Assembly (NCBI GenBank): GCA_050725495.1 | Contig: JBOHHM010000285.1 | Coordinates: forward strand, 1 to 24,609 | Reading direction: 5' to 3' | Length of the DNA stretch: 24,609 bases | DNA from: JBOHHM01 sp050725495 | Lineage (GTDB): Bacteria > Pseudomonadota > Gammaproteobacteria > Burkholderiales > Burkholderiaceae_C | In this document: one piece after another, positions 13,978 to 23,782 of the stretch | Layout: every line of letters begins with the position of its first letter | Numbering within the stretch: position 1 is the first letter of the stretch | Notes under the pieces: generated by a model | Database searches by the model: none | Seen by the model: the letters and a program-made list of their open reading frames with translations, nothing else | Told to the model about the DNA's origin: nothing | Position numbers and translations under genes: made by a program

Positions 13978-15994
13978 GGCTGGATTGATCGACCGGCAAA
14001 GTGAATTTGAAGATGGTACCCGCAGGCGGGTTGGGCTCAAACCAGAGCACCCCGCCGTGCTGCTCGATCACGGTGCGGCACAGGCTCAAGCCCAGTCCCA
14101 TGCCTTCGGCCTTGGTGGTGAAAAAGGGCGTGAACAGCTGGCGCGCCACCTCGTCCGGGATGCCGGCACCGCGGTCGGCCACCGAAAACTCCAGCCAGCG
14201 CTGGCGCTCGTTCGAGGCCACGGCTGCGACCTGCAGCAACAGCAGCCGCTCCCCCAGGTCCGCGCGGTCCATGGCCTGCATCGCATTGCGCGACAGATTG
14301 AGCAGCACCTGCTCGACCATGGTCCGGTCGCACAGCACCGGTGCCAGGCCGTCCGCCAGCCGCGTCTGCACCCGCACCGACAGCTTGCGCGCCTGCAGGC
14401 TGACCAGCGGCATGATGGCATCGATCAGGGCCTGGGGCGGGACCGCCTCGCGCGCCTGGTCGCGCCGGCGCACGAAGTCGTGCACGCTCTTGATGACCTT
14501 GCCGGCGCGCTCGGCCTGTTCGGCAATGCGGCGCATCGCCATGGCCAGGTCGGAGAACTGGGGGTCCGAGGCCGCTGTTGCCTGCATCAGGTTGATCGAG
14601 CCTGTCGCATAGCTGGAAATCGCCGCCAGCGGCTGGTTGAGCTCGTGGCTGAGCAGCGAGGCCATCTCGCCCACGGTGGCCAGCCTGGCGGTGGCCTGCA
14701 GCCGCTCCTGGGAGGCGCGCGACAGCTCCTCGACCCGCCGCTGCTCGCTGATGTCCAGAAAGGCGCTCATCCAGCCGGTCTGCAGGCCCTGGGCATTGAT
14801 CAGCGGCGCCTCGATGATGAGCACGGGAAAGCGGCTGCCGTCCTTGCGTGTGAACACCGACTCGAAGCCCTCGCGCGGCGGCAGGTGGCCCGCCAGCCGG
14901 ATCGCCTGGCGCTGCTGGTATTCGTCGGCCAGTTCGGGCGGCCAGTAGGGCGCGGGCGTGCCGTGGCCCAGCAGTTCCTCGGGCGTGAAGCCGACCATCT
15001 GGCAAAACGCCGGATTGACGTAGCTGATGCGGCCCTGCAGGTCGCGCGCGCGCAGGCCAGTCACCAGCGAATCCTCCATGGCCTTGCGAAACGCCAGCGC
15101 GTCGGCCAGATCGCGCTCGGCCCGCAGCCGGCGCCGGCTGTCCTTGACCAGCAGCACCAGCACCGACACGAGCGCGATCGACATCGCCGTCACCAGCGCT
15201 GTGAGCACATTCGGGAACAGATCGGGCGCGCCGCGCCAGCTGTCCATGCGCAGCACCAGGGTGATGCCCGGCAGGTCCAGCAGTTGCTGGGCCGTGAAGA
15301 CCCGGCTGCCGCGCCGGGCCGCGCCATGCAGCGCCAGCCGAGTGCCGTCGGCCTCGGTGAACGACACCTCCTGGCTGCGCGTGAGCTGCTTGCCGACCAG
15401 ATCGGCCAGCATTTCCTGCAGCGAATAGGTGGCGAGCAGATAGCCGCTGAGCCGGCCCGCCGTGACCTGCGGCAGGCACAGCTCGATCACCTCCAGGCCC
15501 AGGCCGTCGGTCTGAGGTAGGAAATAGCTGCTGGAATAGGCCGGGCCGCTGAGCCGGCGCGCCGTGGCACAGGCCAGGGCCACATCGGACTGGGCGTTGT
15601 CGCGCCCCAGCCGGTCAAACACGGGCGCGCGAAACGGTGTATCGACCTGCGCCAGGATGGCGAGGCTGCTGTCGCGCCACTCCAGGCGCATGAACTCGCG
15701 GTGCTCGCGCAACAGGCTCGCGGCCTCGATCGCCCAGGAACTGGGCGTCGGGCTGCTGGCCTGCAGGGCCTGCAGACTTTGCACATTGCGCGTCAGGGCG
15801 GCGCGGATATCGCCAATCGCATCCGCCGTGTCGCGCTCGAGCTTGCCCTGCACCTGGCTGGCTTCGTAGCGCCCGGCCAGCCACACCAGCGTCCCCAGAA
15901 CGGCGAACACCAGCACCACGAGCAAGGCCCACAGCGACCAGCGCCGCCAAGCCGAGGACAGGCGGGGGGCCGGGAAGCGCACCGCCAGCCTCAC
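13961..15994 (-). CDS. Membrane PAS sensor histidine kinase
   Basis: A 677-residue sensor kinase. TM1 is about residues 19-41 (RWSLWALLVVLVFAVLGTLVWLAG), then a periplasmic sensor region of about 220 residues with no domain I can name, then TM2 about 262-284 (NVLTALVTAMSIALVSVLVLLVK). A PAS domain follows (about 300-410, GRISYVNPAFCQMVGFTPEELLG). The phospho-acceptor helix has LSHELNQPLAAISSYATG (His near 450), as in the FixL/DctB class. The ATPase domain has NLSRNAMQAM, DRGAGIP and GMGLGLSLCRTVIEQHGG. Translation starts at a GTG whose GTGA overlaps the stop of the nitrilase gene, implying coupling, and its 3' end overlaps the response regulator by 17 bases. The signal sensed is unknown. Confidence 0.92.
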   Translation of the reverse strand: MRLAVRFPAPRLSSAWRRWSLWALLVVLVFAVLGTLVWLAGRYEASQVQGKLERDTADAIGDIRAALTRNVQSLQALQASSPTPSSWAIEAASLLREHREFMRLEWRDSSLAILAQVDTPFRAPVFDRLGRDNAQSDVALACATARRLSGPAYSSSYFLPQTDGLGLEVIELCLPQVTAGRLSGYLLATYSLQEMLADLVGKQLTRSQEVSFTEADGTRLALHGAARRGSRVFTAQQLLDLPGITLVLRMDSWRGAPDLFPNVLTALVTAMSIALVSVLVLLVKDSRRRLRAERDLADALAFRKAMEDSLVTGLRARDLQGRISYVNPAFCQMVGFTPEELLGHGTPAPYWPPELADEYQQRQAIRLAGHLPPREGFESVFTRKDGSRFPVLIIEAPLINAQGLQTGWMSAFLDISEQRRVEELSRASQERLQATARLATVGEMASLLSHELNQPLAAISSYATGSINLMQATAASDPQFSDLAMAMRRIAEQAERAGKVIKSVHDFVRRRDQAREAVPPQALIDAIMPLVSLQARKLSVRVQTRLADGLAPVLCDRTMVEQVLLNLSRNAMQAMDRADLGERLLLLQVAAVASNERQRWLEFSVADRGAGIPDEVARQLFTPFFTTKAEGMGLGLSLCRTVIEQHGGVLWFEPNPPAGTIFKFTLPVDQSSHGTHA

Positions 15995-16806
15995 AGGACG
16001 CGGTGCTCCAGCGCGGGCAACTGCCGGCGCACGGCCTGCAGCCGCGCGATATCGAACTCACCGAGCACCACGGCTTCGCCTTCGGCCTGCTGAGCCAGCA
16101 CCAGGCCCCAGGGATCGACCAACATCGAGTGGCCCCAGGTGCGCCGCCCGTTCTCATGCCGCCCGCCCTGGGCCGGGGCGACCACCCAGGCCAGGTTTTC
16201 CACGGCCCGCGCCCGCAGCAGCAGCTCCCAATGGGCCTGTCCCGTGGTGTGGGTGAAGGCGCTGGGCACCAGCAGCGCCTCGGCGCCGGCGCACGCGTGG
16301 GCCCGGTACAGCTCGGGAAAGCGCAGGTCGTAGCACACGCTCAGGCCGATGCGCCAGAGATGGCCGTCGCGCGAGGGCAGCTCGAACCGCACGGGCTCCC
16401 CGCCAGCCTCGATGACCTGCGACTCGTCGTAGCGTTCGCGGCCATTGTCAAACCGGAACAAATGGATCTTGTCGTAGCGGGCCACGCAGTCGCCCTGGGG
16501 CGAGAACACCAGGCTGCTGTTGCGCACATGGTGGGCGTCAGTCGTGGCCAGCGGTAGCGTGCCGCCCACGATCCAGAGCCCGAGCTGGCGTGCCGCATCG
16601 GCCAGAAACTGCTGGATGGCCCCGTCGCCAAAGGCTTCCTGAACGGCGAGCTTGTCGCTGTCGCGGCTGCCCATCAGGCAGAAGTACTCGGGCAGCACCG
16701 CCAGCTCCGCGCCAGCCTGCGCGGCCTCGGCCAGCAGCGCATGGGCGCGCACCAGGTTGGCCGCCACGCGTGGGCCCGACACCATCTGAATCGCCGCGAC
16801 TTTCAT
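15991..16806 (-). CDS. Nitrilase-family carbon-nitrogen hydrolase
   Basis: A 271-residue cytoplasmic C-N hydrolase with the complete catalytic set: Glu40 in LPEYF, Lys113 in YDKIHLFRFD and Cys158 in SVCYDLRFPELYRA. The pattern IGLSVCYDLRFPE and the overall length match the Nit1/NitB branch, whose characterised members hydrolyse deaminated glutathione; omega-amidase is an alternative. The ATG at 16806 is 10 bases after the yhdP stop, with TGAGG spanning that stop as the likely ribosome-binding site. In related beta-proteobacteria I expect yhdP and this gene to be followed by tldD; here a two-component system follows instead, coupled through a 4-base overlap. Confidence 0.92.
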   Translation of the reverse strand: MKVAAIQMVSGPRVAANLVRAHALLAEAAQAGAELAVLPEYFCLMGSRDSDKLAVQEAFGDGAIQQFLADAARQLGLWIVGGTLPLATTDAHHVRNSSLVFSPQGDCVARYDKIHLFRFDNGRERYDESQVIEAGGEPVRFELPSRDGHLWRIGLSVCYDLRFPELYRAHACAGAEALLVPSAFTHTTGQAHWELLLRARAVENLAWVVAPAQGGRHENGRRTWGHSMLVDPWGLVLAQQAEGEAVVLGEFDIARLQAVRRQLPALEHRVL

Positions 16807-16816
16807 GACACCACCC

Positions 16817-19800
16817 TCACTGAGTCACCCCGCCCGCAGTGCCTGGCTTGGCCTCCGATTTCGCCTCGGCGGCGGCCGGCTTGTGCTCGACCTTGGTGAT
16901 CCTGGGATCGGCCCAGGTGCCGTCGATATGAAACTCCTGGGTCGCGGCCTGGGTCAGCGGGCGGCGCAGGAACATCTGGGCCAGAAAGCTGCCCAGGCCG
17001 ATCGCCGGATTGATGGCGGTCGCGACCAGCGAGGCGGTGCCGGCATTGATTTCGGGCACGACCACGACCTTGAGGTCCTGGGTTTCCCTGGCGATATCGG
17101 CCCGCCCTTCCATCAGCACGGCAGCGTTGACCCCCTTCATCTGCAGGTTGTTGGTCAGCGCCATGCCCTGCTCGATCTGGATGTCGCCGCGCACGAAGTC
17201 AAAGGCAAAGCCTTCGCTGAACACGTCGCGGAAATCCAGGGCCAGCCGCCGCGGCAGCGACTGCAGGCTCAGCACGCCCAGCAGCTTGGCCAGTCCCGGG
17301 TCGGCCTTGAGAAACTGCCCATTCTCCACATTGACATGGAACTGCCCGTTCAGACTGGGGTAGTCCAGCTGCAGCGGCGAGCCGACCCAGGCGACCTGGC
17401 CTTCCATCCGGCCCTTGCCGCGGCGCACCACGTCCTTCATGCCCAGGCGCGTGAGCAGCTCGCCGGAGTCGGCGATGTCGAGCTTGAAGTTCATCACGCT
17501 GCGCCGGCGCTCGCGAGCCTGTCGCGGCGCGCCCGACGCGGCGACAGGCGTCGTGAGCGCGGCCCAGTGGCCGGTGGCCGCAAAGCTCGCCTCCGGCAGG
17601 ATCACGTTGAGCTTGTTGAGCCGCCACTCGCGCGCACCCGGGTCGCGCGCCGCGGCGCCTCGGTTGACGGCCTCGACCTCGACGCGGCCCAGCTTCCTGC
17701 CGCGCAACTCGAGGTCATCGACCACGATGTCCAAGGCCGGAATGTTCTGGGGTTGCTCGTCGAGCAGCGACTCCACATCCTGGGCCGCGCTCTGGGCGAT
17801 ATTGAGACGGGCCAGCCGGGCGTAGACGCGGCCCGCGCCGGCGGCCGAGGGCTGGCGGTACTCGAGATAGCCGTTGAGCTCCTGGGCATCGAGGTTGGCG
17901 CGCCAGGTCAGGCCCTCGCGCGAGCCGCCGACCACCACGTTGTGGAGCTTGCGCCCCTCCAGGGTCAGCTCCCTGGCTCGCACGGCCATGATGGTGGGAA
18001 GGTAGCCCATGGCCGCCGGCGCAATGGCCGCAGCGCCGGCTGCCGCCGCTGGGGCGACGCTGGTACCGGCCGCCTTGGCCAGCACATTCTCCCAGGCATC
18101 GAGATCGAGCTGGGCCAGATTGATGTTGGCCGCCACGCCCTCGTCGGGCAGCGGCGCCGACTCACCCGCCGACAAGCCCACGCCGATGGCGCCGCGCAGC
18201 ACCCGCACCTGCGGCCCGCCGAAGTCGCGCACATAGACGACAGAGGCCACGCGGCCCAACTCCAGCGCCAGCTGGTCCTGCAGCGGGCCCGCCGACGCCA
18301 GCGATTCGCGCAGCAGCGCGTTTTCAAAGCGCAACGGCAGCGCGGCCTCAGCGCTCTTGTTCAGCGGCGGCGGCAGGTTCAGCGCCAGTCCCTGCAGGCT
18401 GCTGGCGACCATGAGCTCGGGCTGGCCGCGCCGGAACCCCAGGGTGGCAGTGTAGGCGGCGCTGCCCGTGGCGTTGTGCGCCAGTCGCGACAGAAAACCG
18501 AGCTCGTGGGCCTGGCGCAAGCCCTCGGCCGTCACCATGCCCTGGGCGCGCAACAGGGTTGCGGCTTCGCCAGCGCCGGGGACGCTGCGCATGCCGCCTT
18601 CGAGCCGCAGCTCGCCGCCCAGCATGCTCGCCTGGGCGCCGCTGAGGGCAAAGCCGCTCTCGCTGAAGCCGACCACGCCGCGCGCCCTGGCCAGCAGCGG
18701 GGTCTCGGGCGTGATCCGCACATCGTTGCCCGCCAGCGTGACGCTGCCCTGCACCCGGGACTGGGCGATGCTGCTCACCGGCAGGCTCAGGCTCAGGCGC
18801 AGATCGGCGCTGCCGCTGGCACTGGCCTGGTCCAGCGCGTGACCGATCAGCCCCGCCATGGGCGAAGTCGCCACCAGCTTGAGCATGTCCGCGAGCGGGC
18901 CGCGCGCCTCGGCGCTGACCGCCACCGTGGTGTGGGCCAGATCGGGAATGCGGGCCTCGACGCGGCTGACCTGCAGGCCAGGCGCCCCGCTGAGCCGGGC
19001 GCTGGCCTTGTTGACCTGCATGGCGGCGCGCTCGAACACCAGCTCGCCCGACAGCTGCGTGAGTGCCGGCCATTCGAGCGCATCCTTGGGCTGGATGCTG
19101 CGCGGCACGAAGGCAAAACTGGCGTTCTGGACCTTGGCCGCGATGCGGAACTCCCCGAGCCGGGGATCGGTGAACGGCATGTCGTGCAAATCGCCCTTGA
19201 CGCGAAACCGCACGTCGCTGGCCCGGCCCTGCGTCACCGCCTCGCGCACATAGTCGCGCACCTCGGCTGCGATCGACAGGGGCAGGTAGCGGTGCACGCG
19301 CGTGCCGTCGGCCCGGCTCAGACTGCCCTGCAGGTCCAGCACCCCCGGAAAGCGCGAGCGGCTGGACGAGCGGGCCGGGTCGCTGGTCTTCCAGCTGGCC
19401 TGCAGCTCGCCCTGGGCATCGGCATTGGCCAACTTGGCGTTGGCCACCTGGACCGCGATGCGATCGCCCTCGATCTGCCACTGGGCCTCGGCCGACAGGC
19501 GGTCCAGAACCAGCTGCGGCTCGGCAAACACGCCCGGCAAGTCCAGCGCCCCCTGCTCGATCGCCAGCTTCGCCTTGCCGCCGGCCTGGGTCAACTCGAA
19601 ATCGATGGCCGCACCCCGCACGCCGGGGATTCCCACGGGTCCGCTCCCCGCCGACGCGGCCTGCGGCGCCGCGGCAGGCTGGCCCGCAATCGCCAGCTGC
19701 ACCACCCGCCCACGGGCCTCATACTGGGTCGGGGCCTGCAGCGGCCCCTGCCAGCGCGCATGGACCGTCTCGACCAGGCCCCTGGCGTCATAGGCTGCCA

Positions 19801-20962
19801 GCGCCGCATGGGTGGCGGTCTGCAGTGGCAGTCGCTGCGCCACCTGGGTCAGCGCCGCCAGATCGAGCTGGTCGGCGCGGATCTCACCGCGCGCGGGCGC
19901 GCGGCCAGCGCCTTCCAGGTAGCTCAGGAACAGGTTGCCGCCGGGCCAGCGCAGACCTTCAGCGGTCTGGAACTGCAGGCCTTGCGTGGACAGCTCGAAG
20001 CCCCCGGCCAGGCGCCGGCCACCCAAGCGCCCCACCACCGATTGCAGTGCCAGCGGCTGCAGCTTGGCGCCCAGCGTGGCATTCACCTGGTTCAGCGCCA
20101 GATCAGCCAGGCCGCCGCTGAGCTGGCCCCGGCTCACGTCGGCCCAAAACCGCAGCGCCCCGTTGCCGCGGCTGACCTCGAACCCCAGGTCGGCGTGGCG
20201 GCGCAGCTGGGACACGTCGACGCGCGCGAAGTCGCCGTAGACCTGGCCTTCCCACTGCTGCCACTGCCCCGCATGGCGGCTGAGCAACGGCTGGCGAAAC
20301 CGGGCCACCAGGCTGAAGCGCTCACCCCAGGCGGGCGGCGGCGTGGCGTCCAGCCGCAGCTCGTGGCGGCGCGCGCGGTTGCGCATGACGAAGTCGACCT
20401 GGCTCAGGGCCAGCGGCGCGGCCGCGCGCTGCTCGTCGCTCCAGCGCAGCGTGCCGTTGCGGATCACGAACTCGGTCTGCGAGAAAAACCAGTCGGCCGC
20501 GCGGCCGTTCTGGCTGTCGCTGCGCGACAGGTCCAGCCCGGCGACATGGATCCTGCCGTCGGCCGAACGCCGGATGTCGAGTTCAGGCTGGTCGAGGTAG
20601 AGCTGCTCGAAGCCCAGGCTCATCAGCGAGCGCGGCGACAGCGCGGCCAGCACGCGCGGCAGCCGCAGGGCCTCGCGTCCTTCGCGGTCGTGCAGGCTCA
20701 CCTCGCGCAACTCGAACGAGGGCATCAGGCCGGCCGAGCGCGCCGTGATCGCGCCGATGCGCACCGGCACGCCGAGCGCCCGGCTCGCCTCGATTTCCAC
20801 CCTCGGGCGCAGGTCGTCGATTCGCGGCACAATCCAGCCATGAAGAACCCCCCAGGCCAGCAGGAACAGCAGCCATGCGGCCAGCAGCAGGCCCAGCGCC
20901 CAGCGCGTCGCGGCCGCCGCGGCCTTCCACAGACGTGAGGGGGAGGGCGCCAGGTCTTTCAT
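16817..20962 (-). CDS. yhdP: YhdP family AsmA-like envelope protein
   Basis: A 1381-residue inner-membrane-anchored protein of the YhdP/TIGR02099 family (AsmA-like, DUF3971). In E. coli, YhdP with TamB and YdbH carries phospholipid across the periplasm to the outer membrane as a long beta-groove bridge. Here one TM anchor is at about residues 15-40 (ALGLLLAAWLLFLLAWGVLHGWIV), followed by RVEIEASRALGVPVRIGAITAR, typical of the AsmA N-terminus. A very long beta-rich periplasmic region follows. The C-terminal AsmA-like part has SLQSLPRRLALDFRDVFSEGFAFDFVRGDIQIEQG. The ATG at 20962 is the natural start; the frame stays open upstream only because it lies antisense to glnE. It is the first gene of the operon with the nitrilase and two-component genes. 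Confidence 0.92.
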   Translation of the reverse strand: MKDLAPSPSRLWKAAAAATRWALGLLLAAWLLFLLAWGVLHGWIVPRIDDLRPRVEIEASRALGVPVRIGAITARSAGLMPSFELREVSLHDREGREALRLPRVLAALSPRSLMSLGFEQLYLDQPELDIRRSADGRIHVAGLDLSRSDSQNGRAADWFFSQTEFVIRNGTLRWSDEQRAAAPLALSQVDFVMRNRARRHELRLDATPPPAWGERFSLVARFRQPLLSRHAGQWQQWEGQVYGDFARVDVSQLRRHADLGFEVSRGNGALRFWADVSRGQLSGGLADLALNQVNATLGAKLQPLALQSVVGRLGGRRLAGGFELSTQGLQFQTAEGLRWPGGNLFLSYLEGAGRAPARGEIRADQLDLAALTQVAQRLPLQTATHAALAAYDARGLVETVHARWQGPLQAPTQYEARGRVVQLAIAGQPAAAPQAASAGSGPVGIPGVRGAAIDFELTQAGGKAKLAIEQGALDLPGVFAEPQLVLDRLSAEAQWQIEGDRIAVQVANAKLANADAQGELQASWKTSDPARSSSRSRFPGVLDLQGSLSRADGTRVHRYLPLSIAAEVRDYVREAVTQGRASDVRFRVKGDLHDMPFTDPRLGEFRIAAKVQNASFAFVPRSIQPKDALEWPALTQLSGELVFERAAMQVNKASARLSGAPGLQVSRVEARIPDLAHTTVAVSAEARGPLADMLKLVATSPMAGLIGHALDQASASGSADLRLSLSLPVSSIAQSRVQGSVTLAGNDVRITPETPLLARARGVVGFSESGFALSGAQASMLGGELRLEGGMRSVPGAGEAATLLRAQGMVTAEGLRQAHELGFLSRLAHNATGSAAYTATLGFRRGQPELMVASSLQGLALNLPPPLNKSAEAALPLRFENALLRESLASAGPLQDQLALELGRVASVVYVRDFGGPQVRVLRGAIGVGLSAGESAPLPDEGVAANINLAQLDLDAWENVLAKAAGTSVAPAAAAGAAAIAPAAMGYLPTIMAVRARELTLEGRKLHNVVVGGSREGLTWRANLDAQELNGYLEYRQPSAAGAGRVYARLARLNIAQSAAQDVESLLDEQPQNIPALDIVVDDLELRGRKLGRVEVEAVNRGAAARDPGAREWRLNKLNVILPEASFAATGHWAALTTPVAASGAPRQARERRRSVMNFKLDIADSGELLTRLGMKDVVRRGKGRMEGQVAWVGSPLQLDYPSLNGQFHVNVENGQFLKADPGLAKLLGVLSLQSLPRRLALDFRDVFSEGFAFDFVRGDIQIEQGMALTNNLQMKGVNAAVLMEGRADIARETQDLKVVVVPEINAGTASLVATAINPAIGLGSFLAQMFLRRPLTQAATQEFHIDGTWADPRITKVEHKPAAAEAKSEAKPGTAGGVTQ

Positions 20963-20986
20963 GGTGTACTTGATGTGACAAGAATT

Positions 20987-23782
20987 ATGACCGGCAGCGG
21001 TCCCATGGGTTCGATGCGAAACAGCGAAGTTTTGTTCAACGAGGAGCTCGGCAGCGCGCCAGATACCGGGCCGGCGCCGCCGCTGTGGTCCGCCCACTCG
21101 CGTTTCGTGCAGCGGCTGCGTCGCCGCTATGCGCCCCAGCTGGCTCTGCTGCCCGCCGGCACACCGGTGCGCGCGACCCTGGAGCAGGCCCTGCAAGCCC
21201 TGCAGCAACAGGCCGGCGACCTGGGCGCGGCCCTGCGCATGCTGCGCCAGCTCGTGATGGAGCGCCTGATCGAGCTCGACTGCGATGGCCAGGCGCCGCT
21301 GCAGCTCGTGACCCGCGCCGTGACCGAGCTGGCCGAGCTGGCGCTCGATGTGGCCTGCCGCCAGGCACAGCACGAGCTCGACGAGCGCCACGGTGCGCCG
21401 CTGGCAAGCGACGGCCAGCGCGCCCAGCTGTGGGTCATCGGCATGGGCAAGTTCGGCGCGCGCGAGCTCAATGTATCGAGCGACATCGACCTGATCTACG
21501 TCTACGACCAGGACGGCGAGACCGCCGGCACGGCCGACGGCCGGGGCCGCATTTCCAACCGCGAGTACTTCGCCAAGGCCGTCAAGCTGATCTACAGCCT
21601 GCTCGGCGACACGACAGAGCATGGTTTCGTGTTCCGGGTCGACTTGGCGCTGCGCCCCAACGGCAATTCCGGCCCCTCGGCGCTGTCGCTGGCAGCGCTG
21701 GAAGAATACTTCCTGGTCCAGGGCCGCGAATGGGAGCGCTTTGCCTGGCTCAAGAGCCGGGTCGTTGCACCCGCCAGCTGCGTCGCCGACGGTTCGGCCC
21801 AGGCTTTGCGCGGCGTGGTCCTGCCCTTTGTATTCCGGCGCTATCTCGACTACAACGTCTTCGATTCGCTGCGCGTGCTGCACCGCCAGATCCGCGACCA
21901 CGCGGCCAAGCGCAGCGCCGGCCGGCCCGAGCGGGCCAACGATGTGAAGCTCTCGCGCGGCGGCATCCGCGAGATCGAATTCACCGTGCAGCTGCTGCAG
22001 GTGGTGCGCGGCGGCCAGTTCCCCGAGCTGCGCACGCGGCCCACGCTGGACGCCTTGCAGCGCGTGGCGCGCGCCGGCCTGATGCCCCAGGCCACGGCCG
22101 ATGCGCTGTCGCGCGCCTACGAATTCCTGCGGCGCGTGGAACACCGCATCCAGTACCTGGACGATCAGCAAACCCATGTGCTGCCGACCCAGGATGAGGA
22201 CCTCGCCTGGATCGCCCACACCATGGGCTATGCAGGCTGCTGCCCGTTCTTGAGTGAGCTCGACGCCCATCGCGAACTGGTGGCGCAGGAGTTCGACAAG
22301 CTGCTCGGGGGCGCTTCGGCCAAGGAATGCAAGGGCTGCAACGGCGGCCCCAATGGAGCCAAGCCGGCCGCGCCCGACCTCGACGCCCTGCTCGCGCAGC
22401 TGCCCGAGCGCTTTCGCGAGCGCCTGCTGCTGTGGCGCGAGCACCCGCGGGTGCAGGCCTTGCGCGACGAGACGCGCGCGCGGCTGCTGCGGCTGGTGCA
22501 GCGTACGGCCCAGTGGCTCAAAGAAGGCCGGGTCAACGAAGACGCGGCCGTGCGCCTGGCCGACTGGATCGAGCCGCTGCTGCGCCGCGAGAGCTACCTG
22601 GCCTTGCTGCTGGAGCGCCCCAATGTGCACGAGCGGCTGCTGCGCCTGCTGGGCGCGGCCAAATGGCCGGCCCGCTACCTGCTGCAGCACCCCGGCGTGA
22701 TCGACGAACTGGCCAGCGAAGCCCTGCTGTCCGAGCGCTTCGCCGCCGCCGACTTCGAACGCGAGCTCGCGCACCGCCTGCAGGCGCTGGAGTCCACCGG
22801 CGAGGACGACGACGAGGCCCTGCTCAACCTGCTGCGCCGGGCCCACCACGCCGAGGTGTTTCGCACCCTGGCGCGCGACGTCGAAGGCCAGCTCACGGTC
22901 GAGCAGGTCGCCGACGAGCTCAGCGCGCTGGCCGACGCCGTGCTGCGCGTGACGGCGCGCTGGTGCTGGGCCCGCCTCAAGAACAGGCACCGTGACACCC
23001 CGCAGTTCGCCATCATCGGCTACGGCAAACTCGGCGGCAAGGAGCTGAGCTACGGCAGCGACCTGGACATCGTGTTCGTCTACGAGGACGAGGACGAGCG
23101 CGCGCCCGAGGCCTACGCGGCCTTTGTGCGCAAGCTCATCAACTGGCTGACCGTCAAGACCGGCGAAGGCGACCTGTTCGAGATCGACACGGCCCTGCGG
23201 CCCAACGGGAGTTCGGGCCTGCTGATCACCAGCTTCGAGGCCTATGCCAATTACCAGCAGCAGCGCGGCAGCAACACGGCCTGGACCTGGGAACACCAGG
23301 CCATGACGCGCGCCCGCTTTGTGCTCGGCGACGCCTCGCTGGCCCAGCGCTTCGATGCCGTGCGCGAGGCGGTCATCACGGCGCCGCGCGACGCTGCCGC
23401 GCTGCGCAGCGAGATCGTGGCCATGCGCGAGAAGGTCAGCGCCGCCCACCCGGTCAAGGACGGGCGCTTTGACGTCAAGCACAGCGCTGGCGGCATGGTC
23501 GACGCCGAGTTCGCCGTGCAGTTCCTGGTGCTCTCGCAGTCGCGCCGGCATCCCGAACTGAGGGCCAACGTGGGCAATATCGCGCTGCTGCGGCGAGCCG
23601 AAGCGGCCGGGTTGCTGGCCCCGGGCATCGGGGAAGCCGCGGCTAACGCCTACCGCGAACTGCGCCGCACGCAGCACCAGGCCCGCCTCAATGAAGAACC
23701 GACCCAGGTGGACCCGCCCAGCCGCCAGCTCGAACGCAAGGCCGTGCTGGCCCTGTGGCGGGCCGTGTTCGGCGTCAGCTAG
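20987..23782 (+). CDS. glnE: GlnE, glutamine synthetase adenylyltransferase/deadenylase
   Basis: GlnE adenylylates and de-adenylylates glutamine synthetase in response to glutamine and PII, controlling nitrogen assimilation. The product (931 residues from this ATG) has the two nucleotidyltransferase halves: the N-terminal deadenylase with GMGKFGARELNVSSDIDLIYVYD (about residues 150-172) and the C-terminal adenylylase with GYGKLGGKELSYGSDLDIVFVYED (about 678-701). Between them are helical regions such as SRGGIREIEFTVQLLQ; KHSAGGMVDAEFAVQFLV follows in the second half. The start is uncertain: GTG 20975 and ATGs at 20987, 21005 and 21014 are in frame, none with a convincing ribosome-binding site, and clear family similarity begins only around HSRFVQRLRRRYA. 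It is divergent from yhdP with at most about 50 bases between start codons. Confidence 0.93.
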   Translation: MTGSGPMGSMRNSEVLFNEELGSAPDTGPAPPLWSAHSRFVQRLRRRYAPQLALLPAGTPVRATLEQALQALQQQAGDLGAALRMLRQLVMERLIELDCDGQAPLQLVTRAVTELAELALDVACRQAQHELDERHGAPLASDGQRAQLWVIGMGKFGARELNVSSDIDLIYVYDQDGETAGTADGRGRISNREYFAKAVKLIYSLLGDTTEHGFVFRVDLALRPNGNSGPSALSLAALEEYFLVQGREWERFAWLKSRVVAPASCVADGSAQALRGVVLPFVFRRYLDYNVFDSLRVLHRQIRDHAAKRSAGRPERANDVKLSRGGIREIEFTVQLLQVVRGGQFPELRTRPTLDALQRVARAGLMPQATADALSRAYEFLRRVEHRIQYLDDQQTHVLPTQDEDLAWIAHTMGYAGCCPFLSELDAHRELVAQEFDKLLGGASAKECKGCNGGPNGAKPAAPDLDALLAQLPERFRERLLLWREHPRVQALRDETRARLLRLVQRTAQWLKEGRVNEDAAVRLADWIEPLLRRESYLALLLERPNVHERLLRLLGAAKWPARYLLQHPGVIDELASEALLSERFAAADFERELAHRLQALESTGEDDDEALLNLLRRAHHAEVFRTLARDVEGQLTVEQVADELSALADAVLRVTARWCWARLKNRHRDTPQFAIIGYGKLGGKELSYGSDLDIVFVYEDEDERAPEAYAAFVRKLINWLTVKTGEGDLFEIDTALRPNGSSGLLITSFEAYANYQQQRGSNTAWTWEHQAMTRARFVLGDASLAQRFDAVREAVITAPRDAAALRSEIVAMREKVSAAHPVKDGRFDVKHSAGGMVDAEFAVQFLVLSQSRRHPELRANVGNIALLRRAEAAGLLAPGIGEAAANAYRELRRTQHQARLNEEPTQVDPPSRQLERKAVLALWRAVFGVS

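Noticed and set aside
16805..20938. A + strand open frame of more than 1300 codons opposite yhdP
   Set aside because: It is the antisense of a clear yhdP gene. The product is a repetitive Arg/Gln/Gly/Ala-rich sequence with no family resemblance, as expected when GC-biased codons are read on the opposite strand.
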